Assembly: GCA_965279195.1 (NCBI GenBank)
Contig: CBDIHP010000020.1
Location: 1 to 57,107, forward strand
DNA from: CBDIHP01 sp965279195
GTDB lineage: Bacteria > Planctomycetota > Planctomycetia > Isosphaerales > Isosphaeraceae
DNA: 57,107 nucleotides
Direction: 5' to 3'
Made by a program: the position numbers and the translations under genes. The notes beneath the pieces were generated by a model. That model searched no databases. It was given only the letters and a program-made list of their open reading frames with translations, and was not told the origin of the DNA. Shown in pieces: positions 16,694 to 25,267 of the stretch. How positions within the stretch are numbered: position 1 is the stretch's first letter; each line of letters opens with the position of its first letter.

Positions 16694-16839
16694 GCCCACC
16701 GGACGGGGAGGTCTTGCTCGAGGACGCCTTGCTGGCCATGGAGGCGATGGTCCGGGTCGGCGCGGCGGTCCCGTACCCCGAGTTCGTCCCGCCCCCGCAG
16801 TGGAAGGTCCGCAAGGCGTTCCTGAGCATGTATCTCTGA
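16244..16839 (+). CDS. Tail assembly chaperone, -1 frameshift fusion (G-T)
   Basis: Slippage one base back on the A9 run (heptamer A AAA AAA ending at 16648) joins the first 135 codons to a frame that runs to TGA at 16837-16839, giving about 198 residues. The added T part ('GGWIRGHLLSAGVSPPDGEV' onward, ending 'KAFLSMYL') has no start of its own and ends 13 bases before the tape measure ATG. This is the arrangement of lambda G/GT. The frameshift itself is inferred from the slippery run, the open -1 frame and gene order. Confidence 0.7.
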
Positions 16840-16852
16840 GAGAGGGCACCGA

Positions 16853-18739
16853 ATGGCCGACCACGACTTCCAGATCAATTTCATCGTCAACAACCAGGAG
16901 TCCCGGGAGGCGATCCAGCAGGAGCAGCGGGAATACAAGGCCCTCGAACAGCTCGCCGACCTGGTGGCGAAGAAGATGGGGACCACCCGCGACGCCGAGG
17001 CGGCCAAGTCGAAGCAGGTGACGCGCGAGCTGATGACCGCCGAGCAGGTCCGGGCCGAGGCCCAGCTCCGCTACATCGACATGACGAACCAGCGGGCGAT
17101 CCAGGCCGCCGTCACGCAGCTCGACGCCTCGAAGAAGCAGGCCCAGGCCCAGCAGATGGTGACGGACGCCGCCAAGGGGACGCTGTCGACCATCCAGGGC
17201 ATCATCGGCACCGTCGGCGGGATCACGACGCTGGCGGGCGGGGTGGCCTACGTCGCCTCCCAGTTCCAGCAGGTCCAGAAGGACGCCCAGCAGGCGGCCC
17301 TCGATGTGGTGGGCTACAGGGAGAAGCTCGCGGAGCTGGCCAGCCTCAAGGGCAAGCCCTACGCCGACGCCGACACCCTGCGGCAGGAGATGGCCTTCCG
17401 CAAGGAGACGTTCCAGCGCGGGGGCGACGCGACCCAGATGCAGGTCGCCGCGCGCGGGATGGCCGCCTCGGTGATCGGGACCAAGATCAGCGACGCCGAC
17501 TTCACCCAGGGGCTCAAGTCCGCCGGGCGGCTCCAGGCGATCAAGGGGGGCGACGCCGGCTCGTTCGGCCAGCTGGCCGGTGCCCTGGCCCTCTACTCGC
17601 CCAACAAGCTCAGCGGCGACGACCTGACGCGTCAGCTCATGACGCAGTACAAGACCGCCGACCTCGGCGCCATGTCGCCGCAGCAGTTCAACGAGACGTT
17701 CGCGAAGCTGGCCCCGCTGGTGTCGACCGGGGACTTCAAGGACCTGGCGACCCTCGGCGGGTTCGCGTCGGGCATGTCGCTGGGCGGGCGGGACAACGTC
17801 GGCATCCGCACCCAGCAGCTCGTGAGGATGACGCGCGGCAGCCTCAACGACATCACCGCCCCGCCCGGTGCGACGCAGAGCCCCTCGGAATACTTCCGGG
17901 GCATCGGCGCCAACGACCAGATGCCGACCGAGAACATCCTGGAGATGATGGCCAGGGACGTGGACAAGGCGACGGCGATGGCGGCGAAGGGCGGCCAGAA
18001 GCTGTCGATGGAGACCTACCTGAACCAGCGGGGTTTCGGGTCGTCGGAGGAGATCCAGGCATTCAAGCAGTACTACTCGCTGCGGCCCCAGATCAATCAG
18101 AAGTTCCTCCCGATGGCCCAGAACACCATGAGCCTCAAGGAGGCCAACAATGCCCTCGGCGTGCTCGCGGCGTCGCCCCAGGGGGCCCAGCGTCAGGCCG
18201 ACCTCGCCAACGACCAGGCATCGATCGCGATGGGGGCCGGGGCACCGGAATACGCCGACGCCTACCGCCGCGACCTGTTCGCGCGGCTCAAGACGCGGGA
18301 CCAGGGATTCCTCGCGGGCTGGAAGGGGGATTTCTCGTCCTCCCAGGGCCTCATCGGCGGGGCCCAGTTCCAGCAGGCGATGATGGACGACTTGCGGGCC
18401 AAGGGCGTCGCCGCCGGGCTGCCGTGGCAGGTCAAGACCTTCGGCGGCGGCGGCGGCATGGGCGGGTCCTACCACCAGGAGGATCCGCTGAGGCAGATCC
18501 TCGGCGGCGCGGCACCGGGCACGGCCGCCGAGTCGGCCGGCATCGGCAAGATCTATCAGATGCTCGCCGAGAAGGGCGTCAACCCGCTGGGATCCAAGGA
18601 GTTCGACGACACCGCCAAGCGGCAGCTCGACGCGTCGGAGAAGATGGAGCAGCACCTCCAGTCGCTCGTCAACCAGGCCCAGCCGCCCGTCCTCCAGGCC
18701 AGGCCCGGGGGCAAGGACGGCGGCAACCGGCTCCCCTGA
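16853..18739 (+). CDS. Tape measure protein
   Basis: This 628-residue protein begins with a long charged coiled coil (residues 20-125, 'EQREYKALEQLADLVAKKMG'), then a hydrophobic Gly-rich segment ('IQGIIGTVGGITTLAGGVAY', about 120-145), more helix, and a C-terminal coiled coil. It follows the frameshifted chaperone. Tape measures set tail length and enter the tail lumen. At roughly 1.5 angstrom per residue this one would predict a tail somewhat under 100 nm. No peptidoglycan-hydrolase domain is visible in it. Confidence 0.8.
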   Translation: MADHDFQINFIVNNQESREAIQQEQREYKALEQLADLVAKKMGTTRDAEAAKSKQVTRELMTAEQVRAEAQLRYIDMTNQRAIQAAVTQLDASKKQAQAQQMVTDAAKGTLSTIQGIIGTVGGITTLAGGVAYVASQFQQVQKDAQQAALDVVGYREKLAELASLKGKPYADADTLRQEMAFRKETFQRGGDATQMQVAARGMAASVIGTKISDADFTQGLKSAGRLQAIKGGDAGSFGQLAGALALYSPNKLSGDDLTRQLMTQYKTADLGAMSPQQFNETFAKLAPLVSTGDFKDLATLGGFASGMSLGGRDNVGIRTQQLVRMTRGSLNDITAPPGATQSPSEYFRGIGANDQMPTENILEMMARDVDKATAMAAKGGQKLSMETYLNQRGFGSSEEIQAFKQYYSLRPQINQKFLPMAQNTMSLKEANNALGVLAASPQGAQRQADLANDQASIAMGAGAPEYADAYRRDLFARLKTRDQGFLAGWKGDFSSSQGLIGGAQFQQAMMDDLRAKGVAAGLPWQVKTFGGGGGMGGSYHQEDPLRQILGGAAPGTAAESAGIGKIYQMLAEKGVNPLGSKEFDDTAKRQLDASEKMEQHLQSLVNQAQPPVLQARPGGKDGGNRLP

Positions 18740-18750
18740 TCGGAGGCATC

Positions 18751-19284
18751 ATGCGACGCAGCGGCGCCACCAGCAACGCGGACGAACTCTCCCAGCTCTT
18801 CGAGAGGCTGATGGGGACGTTCGACATGACCCAGCCCGGGAGCGGGGCCGACACCCTCGGGAAGGACCTCGTGGCGACGACCGCGATGGGGATCCTCGGC
18901 CGCACCATCAACGACCAGCTCGACCCGGACCAGGAGCAGCTCGCGGCCAACCAGGGCGACTACCTGAAGCGGAAGGAGAAGGCGGGCAAGCCGGTGGGCA
19001 TCGGCCTGGCCGCCGACTCGCCCGAGCGCATGCTCTCGCTCCCCCAGGTGGTCGGGGAGGTCGAGGTCGAGCCGGACCGGGTGCGGATGACCTACGGCAA
19101 GACCGAGGCGGCGAAGAGGAAGGCGCAGTGGTTCACCGCGGGCTCGAATGCCTCGCTCGGCATGGAGCCGTCGGGGGCCCAGGGCCAGCCCGAGCGGCCG
19201 TTCTACGCCCTGGACGAATTCATCGAGGGCGAGCTGGTGCACCAGCTGAGCGAGCACGTCGAGCGATACCTGGAGGGCCTGTAA
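18751..19284 (+). CDS. Putative tail/virion morphogenesis protein
   Basis: This 177-residue protein starts at ATG 18751 after GGAGG. The ending 'RPFYALDEFIEGELVHQLSE' resembles the C-terminal part of phage virion morphogenesis (tail completion) proteins, where 'RPFlg..e.....i' precedes a last helix. The middle has a basic beta segment ('RVRMTYGKTEAAKRKAQWFT'). Family membership is a weak match from memory. Confidence 0.55.
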   Translation: MRRSGATSNADELSQLFERLMGTFDMTQPGSGADTLGKDLVATTAMGILGRTINDQLDPDQEQLAANQGDYLKRKEKAGKPVGIGLAADSPERMLSLPQVVGEVEVEPDRVRMTYGKTEAAKRKAQWFTAGSNASLGMEPSGAQGQPERPFYALDEFIEGELVHQLSEHVERYLEGL

Positions 19285-19656
19285 ATGCCCACGTTCAACG
19301 GCGTCACCATCTTCGGGGTCACGTCGAAGTTCCAGACGGACGCCGGGATCCGGGTCATCCAGAAGAACGATTACTTCGGGCTCAACGGCATCGAGGGGCT
19401 CGACGGCGGCTCGCGCGAGCAGAGGACGGTCGTCACGGGCGTCCTCTTCGGCGCCGACGTGGACGCCTGGAACGCGGCGGTGGCCCTTTTCCGCAGCTAC
19501 AACGACGGCCTGGCCTACATGATGGTCGACTCGAAGGGCCGCACCTGGCCGGCGGTGCGGCTGGTGTCGTTCGACGAGGGCGAATTCATGCCGGCGGTCG
19601 GGCTGGGCTACTGCTCGATCTACACCGCCGTCTTCGAACACATGATCTCGGCGTAG
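19285..19656 (+). CDS. Tail protein, possibly distal-tail associated
   Basis: This 123-residue protein starts on the base after the preceding stop. Its strand-rich sequence ('VTIFGVTSKFQTDAG', 'SREQRTVVTGVLFGADVDAW', 'GRTWPAVRLVSFDEGEF') resembles small tail-tip proteins built on a tube-like sandwich. It lies after the tape measure, where distal tail and hub genes are found. The assignment is by place and style. Confidence 0.55.
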   Translation: MPTFNGVTIFGVTSKFQTDAGIRVIQKNDYFGLNGIEGLDGGSREQRTVVTGVLFGADVDAWNAAVALFRSYNDGLAYMMVDSKGRTWPAVRLVSFDEGEFMPAVGLGYCSIYTAVFEHMISA

Positions 19657-19664
19657 GGGGCATC

Positions 19665-20348
19665 ATGGCATTCTCTCAGGCGACGATCACCGAGGGGCCG
19701 GTCCTCCGGGTCGACAACGCCGAACTCTCGGCCTCGTGGTCGTCGTCGTCGCCGGCGGGGACCGTCTTCCAGCTCTACCGGGACCGGGTCCTGGTGTACG
19801 GGGGGCCGCGCCGCGAGGTGGTCCTCCCGCTCCCCTCGGGCCCGGCCTATTACCAGGTGGGGACCGTCGGCCCGGCCGAGGCCGCCGTGGATTACTCCGG
19901 GTCGCTGCCGGCCATCCCCGGCGACCCCCGGAAGATCACGCGCGACTGGTACGGGGGCCGCTACCTCGGGGCCGTCGTCGAGTATCGGGTCTACCTCTCG
20001 CCCTCGCCAGGCTTGCCGGCCGACATGGGCAGGCCGGTCGCCGTCGTCAACGCCGAGAAGGCGGGGATCCGGATGGACGGCTACGGGGCCGGCGGCTACG
20101 GGGCCGGCGGCTACGGGTCGGGGGCCGTGCATTACTCGTGGACCTCGGGGCCGCTCCGGTCGGGGGCCTGGGAGGTCAAGATCACCGCCGTGGACTCGGC
20201 CGGCAACGAGTCGTCGCCGCTGACGTCCTCGCACACCCTGGCCGTCCCGCCGCCGCCGCCCGCCGCCGACTCGCTCGGCCGGCGTCTCACCTACACCTAC
20301 AACCCGGGCACGGGCCGGCCGACGCTCAACTGGCTCGCCTCCCTCTGA
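19665..20348 (+). CDS. Fibronectin III-like tail protein with Gly-Tyr repeat
   Basis: This 227-residue protein contains an Ig/FN3-like N-terminal domain ('GTVFQLYRDRVLVYGGP'), then 'YGGRYLGAVVEYRVYLSP', then a short repeat (GYGAG three times, about residues 140-155), then an FN3 end ('GAWEVKITAVDSAGNESSP') and a Pro-rich linker. The terminal 'YNPGTGRPTLNWLA' may be a beta hairpin. It is likely on the tail tip or side fibre and may bind carbohydrate. The Gly-Tyr repeat looks like a flexible hinge. Confidence 0.65.
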   Translation: MAFSQATITEGPVLRVDNAELSASWSSSSPAGTVFQLYRDRVLVYGGPRREVVLPLPSGPAYYQVGTVGPAEAAVDYSGSLPAIPGDPRKITRDWYGGRYLGAVVEYRVYLSPSPGLPADMGRPVAVVNAEKAGIRMDGYGAGGYGAGGYGSGAVHYSWTSGPLRSGAWEVKITAVDSAGNESSPLTSSHTLAVPPPPPAADSLGRRLTYTYNPGTGRPTLNWLASL

Positions 20349-20356
20349 GGGCAACG

Positions 20357-20953
20357 ATGTCTAGCACCTACACGACCAACCTCGGCCTCGCCAAGCCCGG
20401 CGCCAACGACCCGGGCTGGGACGCCACGCTCAACGGCGACTTCGACGCCCTGGACGCCTACCTGGGCAACGGGGCCGTCCGCAGGGCCGAGCACCCCAGC
20501 GCCTCGCTCAACGTCCGCGTGGGGGCCGCCACGTTCGTCAAGCTCGACGGCACCGTGGCCACGACGACCTCGGCCACGCTCACGCTCGGCGCCTCGACGA
20601 CGACCTACATCTACATCGACTCGTCCGGGACGCTCGCGAGCAGCGCGGTCGGGTTCCCGGCGGTCGGGGCCGGGCATGTCCGGCTCGCGGTGGTCGTCAC
20701 CGGGCCCTCGACGGTGACTTCGGTGACCGACGCGAGGCTCCTGCTGGAGACCATCCAGTATCGCCGCGCGGGGGCCGCCCAGGTCGCCCTCACCGACTCC
20801 ACCGGCGGCAACGTCACGGCGGCGACGCTGGTCGACGTCGGGGCGAGCTACAACCAGGCGAACCTCAACAACAACTTCGCCCGGATCGCGGTCCTGCTCA
20901 ACGAGCTGCGGGCGGCGATGGTGGCGGTGAACGCGATCAAGGGGAGCGCCTGA
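20357..20953 (+). CDS. Tail fibre protein with conserved fibre N-terminus
   Basis: This 198-residue protein starts 'TTNLGLAKPGANDPGWDATL', followed by 'FDALDAYLG', a start recurrent in phage tail fibres where it docks the fibre to the tail. The middle is Thr/Ser/Ala beta structure and the end is a helix that could trimerise ('LNNNFARIAVLLNELRAAMV'). It is short for a fibre, so receptor binding may be shared with other proteins. Confidence 0.7.
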   Translation: MSSTYTTNLGLAKPGANDPGWDATLNGDFDALDAYLGNGAVRRAEHPSASLNVRVGAATFVKLDGTVATTTSATLTLGASTTTYIYIDSSGTLASSAVGFPAVGAGHVRLAVVVTGPSTVTSVTDARLLLETIQYRRAGAAQVALTDSTGGNVTAATLVDVGASYNQANLNNNFARIAVLLNELRAAMVAVNAIKGSA

Positions 20954-20954
20954 G

Positions 20955-23099
20955 ATGCCGGGATCGGCCAGCTTCGACCCGTCCGGCGGCGTGCCGCTGC
21001 TGCGGCGTCCCATCGCGATCCTCGTCTACAGCTACGACGACATCGATCGGACGCTGACGCTGCGGCCCAACATCCGCTGCACCAGGGTCATCCGCCGCGC
21101 CGGCCCCGACCCCGGGCTGGCCGAGTTCCGGTACGTGTTCGACGGCATGGGGGCGGTCGACGTCAACTTCGAATGGCCGACGACCCCGGAGCAGGTGATC
21201 GGGGCCGAGGCGACGGGGCCCTACGTCGCGAAGACCGACGATCGCCTAGTCGTCTACGGGGTCACCGACTCGGGCAAGCGGAGGATCCTCTTCGACGGGT
21301 TCGTCCAGACCCCGGCCGGCACGCTCACCAGCGACAAGGGCTCGGCGGCGTTCGTCGCGACGGGGACGCCCATCCGCGAGTGGGACACGCCGCTCTGGCC
21401 GATGCTCTACCGCGACGCCGACTCGCCCGACGACTCGGAGGCGAACAAGGAGGTCCACCTGGAGGGCCGCTTCAACCCGGAGGGGCAGGGCAACGCCACG
21501 CCCGAGGGGGCCGACGTGCGGGAGGGCGAGGACGACGCCCACCCGGCCCTCATGGACGCCGCCACCTGCCGGCAGCTCGGGATCGGCCGCAAGTGGACGC
21601 TCTCGATGGCCGTCCGACACGTCCTCTACCGGGGCAACGCCCAGGAGGTCTACACCGACCTGCCCACGGCCGCCCTGGTGGACGAGATCCTCGACGCCCG
21701 CAAGCCGACCGAGGGCTGGTGGCTCGACCCGTCGGACCCGAGCACCTACACCAGCGAGCCGATCACGATCAGGCCGTTCGACTTCACGGGCCAGGCCTGG
21801 CCGGTGGCGCTCCAGAAGCTGATCCAGCCGCACGGCTTCTTCTTCCGGTGGGACCTCGGCCAGGACGAGGACGACTTCCCGACGTGGAAGCTGGTTCTCT
21901 TCCGGATCGACGACGCCGACCCGGACGTGGAGAAGGAGGTCGGGCTCCAGCCCCCCGGCGAGATCGTCGACCCGGCGAAGACGGCCGTCGCCCGGCTCCA
22001 GCTCACGCGCGACAACGGCGACATCGCCAATGAGATCGTCGTGGAGACCCGCAGGGTCCAATACGAGGTGTGCTGCGTCCTCGCCCCGGGATTCACCCCC
22101 GACCCGGCCGACGTCGCCAGCGAGGCGGCGAAGAAGCCATGCCTGCGGGGTACCGGCACGGCGCCGCAGACCTCGGCCGACGCCGCCAAGTATCGCCTCT
22201 GGGTCCTCGACGAGGACGGGGCGGGGCACTGGGACGGTTTCGTTTTCGTGACCGACCAGCCGACCTCCATGAAGAAGATCCTCGGGGGCGAGGACGAGGA
22301 CGAGTCGCTGTACGTGGTGCGGCGGCGGCCGGGGAAGAAGGCGTTGTTCACCACCGACGACCTGGGCAACGCCCGCCAGGCGATCCTCGAGCTGTCGACC
22401 GACTACGCCGGCCCGTCGCCCGGCCCCTGGGACGGCACGGGGACGTGGTACCCGATCCCCAACGGCTGGCAGCTGTACCAGACCGCTTTCGGGATCACCC
22501 TGGAGATCAACAACCCCGACGCCTGGGACTCGGGGAATAAGTCGATCGCGTTCGGGGTCAACGCCAAGACCGTCAGCGGGACCATCCGGGCCATGTCGGC
22601 GACGGCGAAGGCCGGGGAGACCCGGTTCAAGCTCAAGCTCACGGCGGTGATCGAGGGCGACCGGGTCTTCGAGGCCAAGGCCGAGAAGCGGGACGCCAGC
22701 CCGACCGCCTTCCGGGTCATGAGGTACATCGACGGCCGCGACCGTTACCAGTACAACGTGATCCACTCGACCTCGGCCCTGCGGTCGGACCACGAGACGA
22801 GCGAGATCAAGCGCGACGACTCCGACGACGCCTCCTACGAGGCGATCGCGAGGCGGGCGGCGAACGAGACACCGCCCCTGGCCGGGCCGCTGACGATCCC
22901 CAAGATCGTCAACACCTGGAAGCTCGGCGACCGGATCACCAAGATCGCCGGCCGCGAGATGTCGCTCCAGACGAACATCGGGAACGAGGCGGGCGAGGGC
23001 AAGCGGTATCCGGCGGTCGTCGGGATCGAGTACAAGCTCGACAGCCGCCAGGAGACGATCCTCCACCTCAGCGACGACCGGGGCGAGGGCAAGTTCTGA
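20955..23099 (+). CDS. Putative tail hub/baseplate protein
   Basis: This 714-residue protein is the largest tail gene after the SGNH fibre. The N-terminal 200 residues contain repeated beta motifs ('AVDVNFEWPTTPEQVIGAEA', 'DDRLVVYGVTDSGKRRILFD') like the gp27/gp44-type hub fold. The C-terminal region ('WKLGDRITKIAGREMSLQT', 'YPAVVGIEYKLDSRQETILH') looks like the final beta barrel of hub proteins, where interior loading is described in similar words in many siphophages. It overlaps the next gene by one base. There is no lysozyme or protease motif. Confidence 0.6.
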   Translation: MPGSASFDPSGGVPLLRRPIAILVYSYDDIDRTLTLRPNIRCTRVIRRAGPDPGLAEFRYVFDGMGAVDVNFEWPTTPEQVIGAEATGPYVAKTDDRLVVYGVTDSGKRRILFDGFVQTPAGTLTSDKGSAAFVATGTPIREWDTPLWPMLYRDADSPDDSEANKEVHLEGRFNPEGQGNATPEGADVREGEDDAHPALMDAATCRQLGIGRKWTLSMAVRHVLYRGNAQEVYTDLPTAALVDEILDARKPTEGWWLDPSDPSTYTSEPITIRPFDFTGQAWPVALQKLIQPHGFFFRWDLGQDEDDFPTWKLVLFRIDDADPDVEKEVGLQPPGEIVDPAKTAVARLQLTRDNGDIANEIVVETRRVQYEVCCVLAPGFTPDPADVASEAAKKPCLRGTGTAPQTSADAAKYRLWVLDEDGAGHWDGFVFVTDQPTSMKKILGGEDEDESLYVVRRRPGKKALFTTDDLGNARQAILELSTDYAGPSPGPWDGTGTWYPIPNGWQLYQTAFGITLEINNPDAWDSGNKSIAFGVNAKTVSGTIRAMSATAKAGETRFKLKLTAVIEGDRVFEAKAEKRDASPTAFRVMRYIDGRDRYQYNVIHSTSALRSDHETSEIKRDDSDDASYEAIARRAANETPPLAGPLTIPKIVNTWKLGDRITKIAGREMSLQTNIGNEAGEGKRYPAVVGIEYKLDSRQETILHLSDDRGEGKF

Positions 23100-23434
23100 T
23101 GGACAACGCCGGCGACATCCGCGAGCTGTACTCCCGCCAGTTCGGCCGGGACGAGGATTCCGAGCGCGCCCCGATCTATGTCTCCGAAGGGAGCAGGGTC
23201 GTCCTCTGCAATACGACCAGCGACGGCTCCTATCCGACGGCGGCCAATCGGGTCTACAAGCTGCTGCCGGTCGACGCCTCCGTGAATCTCACGGAGGGGG
23301 CGACGCCCAGCTATGCGTCATCGAGCGACCCCGCGATCTATGCGGTCAACCTGGGGTCCAACATCCCGGCGAATGGGACCGGCCCGTATGCGGTGAGGAA
23401 GCACGAAGACGGCAACTGGTATTTCCGCGCATGA
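23099..23434 (+). CDS. Small tail protein, shares N-terminus with the next gene
   Basis: This 111-residue protein begins 'MDNAGDIRELYSRQF' and later has 'AANRVYKLLPVDASVNLTEG'. The same two blocks occur in the next gene ('GDSIRELYSRDYDRF', 'VANRVYLTRPVTVAFNATEG'), so the two are paralogues, and this one lacks the large C-terminal extension. It may be a tail-tip subunit or an alternative fibre base. It overlaps the next ATG by ATGA. Confidence 0.65.
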   Translation: MDNAGDIRELYSRQFGRDEDSERAPIYVSEGSRVVLCNTTSDGSYPTAANRVYKLLPVDASVNLTEGATPSYASSSDPAIYAVNLGSNIPANGTGPYAVRKHEDGNWYFRA

Positions 23435-24792
23435 ACGAGGGCGACTCGATCCGAGAGCTGTATTCGCGGGATTACGACCGCTTCTGGAACGCCCTGATGC
23501 GTCCGGAGCGGCCGGCCGCGAACGGGCTGCGCACCTACCTCGGGCAGGTCTACAACGGCGGATCGATCCCGACCGTGGCCAATCGGGTGTACCTGACCCG
23601 GCCCGTCACGGTGGCCTTCAACGCGACCGAGGGGGCGACTCCCGCATTCACCGTCGACACCTCGGTCTCGGCCCCCGTCCTCATCATCAACGGGATCCCG
23701 ACGGCCGGGACCAACATCCTGGCCGAAAATGTGGACGGCATCTGGGTCGCCGACCTGGCGGCCGTCACCGCCACTTGCGCCGGCACGCTCACGGTCAACG
23801 TCAAATGCGGAGGGGTCAATCGATCGGGCGCGACCGTCACGATCACGCTCGGGGCAACGACCCTCGTCGCCACGACGAACGTCTCCGGGAACGCCACGTT
23901 CACCCCCGGGGCGGCCGGCGTCTGGGGTGTCACGGTCGCGCTGTCGGGTTTCGCGACTTATACTGGCACGTTCACGTTCGCATGCTCGAATTTGGCGCTC
24001 AATCTGTCGATCAACGGTGCGTCGAACACGATGTCGGGCCAGGCCCGGAGCCAGTGCGGCGGGGCGATCCCCGGGGCGACGGTCGAGATCCGGTCGGGCG
24101 GGACGCTCTACGCGACCACCACCACCAACTCGTCGGGCAACTGGACCAGCACGTTTGCGGGCCCGGGCGCGAGCTACGACGTGACGTTCATCAAGACGGG
24201 GTTCTCGAACCTCGTCGCCTCGACAATCCCGCTGAGCTGCAATGGCAGCGTGACGGTGGGCTTCCCGTTCGTCACGATGCTGATCGACACGGCGAATTAC
24301 ACGTGCTTCGGGTGCCGCGGGTGGGAGCCGCTGGCCCACACGGCCACGATCTCGCTCACGGTCTCGTGGGCCGGGACCTTCACGCTCACGTACGACGTGA
24401 CTTACGGCACGTGGATCAGCTCCCCCTACACGTACAGCGGGGCGGGAAAGATCTACACGGCGGCCGACCCCGGCGGCACGATCGGGACCACGTTCGCGAC
24501 CGGCGTCGCCGCGACCATCATCTTTGAGGCGAACGATGGCGGAGGAACGGGCGGGTCGGGCTATTACGCGTGGTGCCTCAAGGCTCCCGTCGGCAATTAC
24601 ATCATGTCGGACGCATATGTTGCCGCGAATCCAGCCAAGGTAGAACTGCGGTTCTACGCCCAGGTGGCCGGCGACGGGCCCTGTGCAACAAGTGCCCCCC
24701 CGATGCTCTGCACGTTCTCCGGTTACCCCCAGCCGGACATCAATTACACGCTCGGCGGTGCCCCGGCCGGGACCGGCAGCTTCACGGAGTGA
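23431..24792 (+). CDS. Tail-tip adhesin with Ig/carboxypeptidase-regulatory-like domains
   Basis: This 453-residue protein has the paralogous N-terminus (residues 1-110) followed by at least two repeats of a regulatory Ig-like sandwich ('CAGTLTVNVKCGGVNRSGAT' and 'MSGQARSQCGGAIPGATVEI', each with 'NVSGNATF' or 'NSSGNWTS' and '.V.LSGF' or 'FIKTGFS'). A Cys-rich domain ('YTCFGCRGWEP') and a beta C-terminus follow. The domain type is widespread in adhesins. The Cys residues may form disulfides or bind metal. It is likely a host-recognition protein. Confidence 0.65.
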   Translation: MNEGDSIRELYSRDYDRFWNALMRPERPAANGLRTYLGQVYNGGSIPTVANRVYLTRPVTVAFNATEGATPAFTVDTSVSAPVLIINGIPTAGTNILAENVDGIWVADLAAVTATCAGTLTVNVKCGGVNRSGATVTITLGATTLVATTNVSGNATFTPGAAGVWGVTVALSGFATYTGTFTFACSNLALNLSINGASNTMSGQARSQCGGAIPGATVEIRSGGTLYATTTTNSSGNWTSTFAGPGASYDVTFIKTGFSNLVASTIPLSCNGSVTVGFPFVTMLIDTANYTCFGCRGWEPLAHTATISLTVSWAGTFTLTYDVTYGTWISSPYTYSGAGKIYTAADPGGTIGTTFATGVAATIIFEANDGGGTGGSGYYAWCLKAPVGNYIMSDAYVAANPAKVELRFYAQVAGDGPCATSAPPMLCTFSGYPQPDINYTLGGAPAGTGSFTE

Positions 24793-24796
24793 CCCA

Positions 24797-25267
24797 TTGC
24801 CGGCACGCGACGACCACCCCGAGTGCGATTTCGCCGATCGCCCGGAAGTCTGCTGGGCCCTCAAATGGGGCAATCCCCGGCCGTGCGAGCAGATCCGGGC
24901 GGGGCATTGCGGCTTCCGGCGGCAGATCTGGCGGGCCACCACCGGCGAGCCCGCCCCGTTTGCCTGCCCCGAGGACCCGCCGCCGTCGAGCCCCGTCCAA
25001 GCACACGGCCTGCTCGGCGTGGCCCAGCCCCGCGAACTCCCGCCCCCCAGGACGGGAACCGTCCCGCTGGCGGTCGGCCTGGCCGCGCTCAAGTGCGAGC
25101 ACCGGGGCCGGCGCCTCCCCTGCGGCTGCGCCGAGGGGCTGCGCGAGTGCCTGCGCGACGGGGGCGGCGTGCCGTTCTGGAAATGCATCGCATGTAAGGA
25201 AATTGAAATGTTGCCGGCCACGCCCAGCCACGCCGCGCCCCACCAAGACTCGCCGGGCCCAGCCTAG
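24797..25267 (+). CDS. Cys-rich putative zinc-binding protein ending in a low-complexity array
   Basis: I take TTG at 24797 as the start, 5 bases after the adhesin stop; no ATG is better placed. The protein of about 156 residues has two Cys clusters, 'ECDFADRPEVCWALKWGNPR' followed by two more Cys, and 'CEHRGRRLPCGCAEGLREC' followed by 'FWKCIACKEIE', so it may bind zinc or be disulfide-linked. Its last 15 residues are encoded by the beginning of the GCCNN pentamer array, so the true end may have been altered by growth of that array. The function is unknown. Confidence 0.55.
   Translation: MPARDDHPECDFADRPEVCWALKWGNPRPCEQIRAGHCGFRRQIWRATTGEPAPFACPEDPPPSSPVQAHGLLGVAQPRELPPPRTGTVPLAVGLAALKCEHRGRRLPCGCAEGLRECLRDGGGVPFWKCIACKEIEMLPATPSHAAPHQDSPGPA

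Noticed and set aside
16211..18655. 814-codon minus-strand ORF opposite the tape measure
   Set aside because: It is the antisense shadow of the tape measure gene, with Leu/Arg/Gly/His-biased low complexity and no ribosome site. Long antisense ORFs are common at this base composition.
21246..23066. 606-codon minus-strand ORF opposite the hub-like gene
   Set aside because: Same reason: shadow composition, no domain, no start signal.
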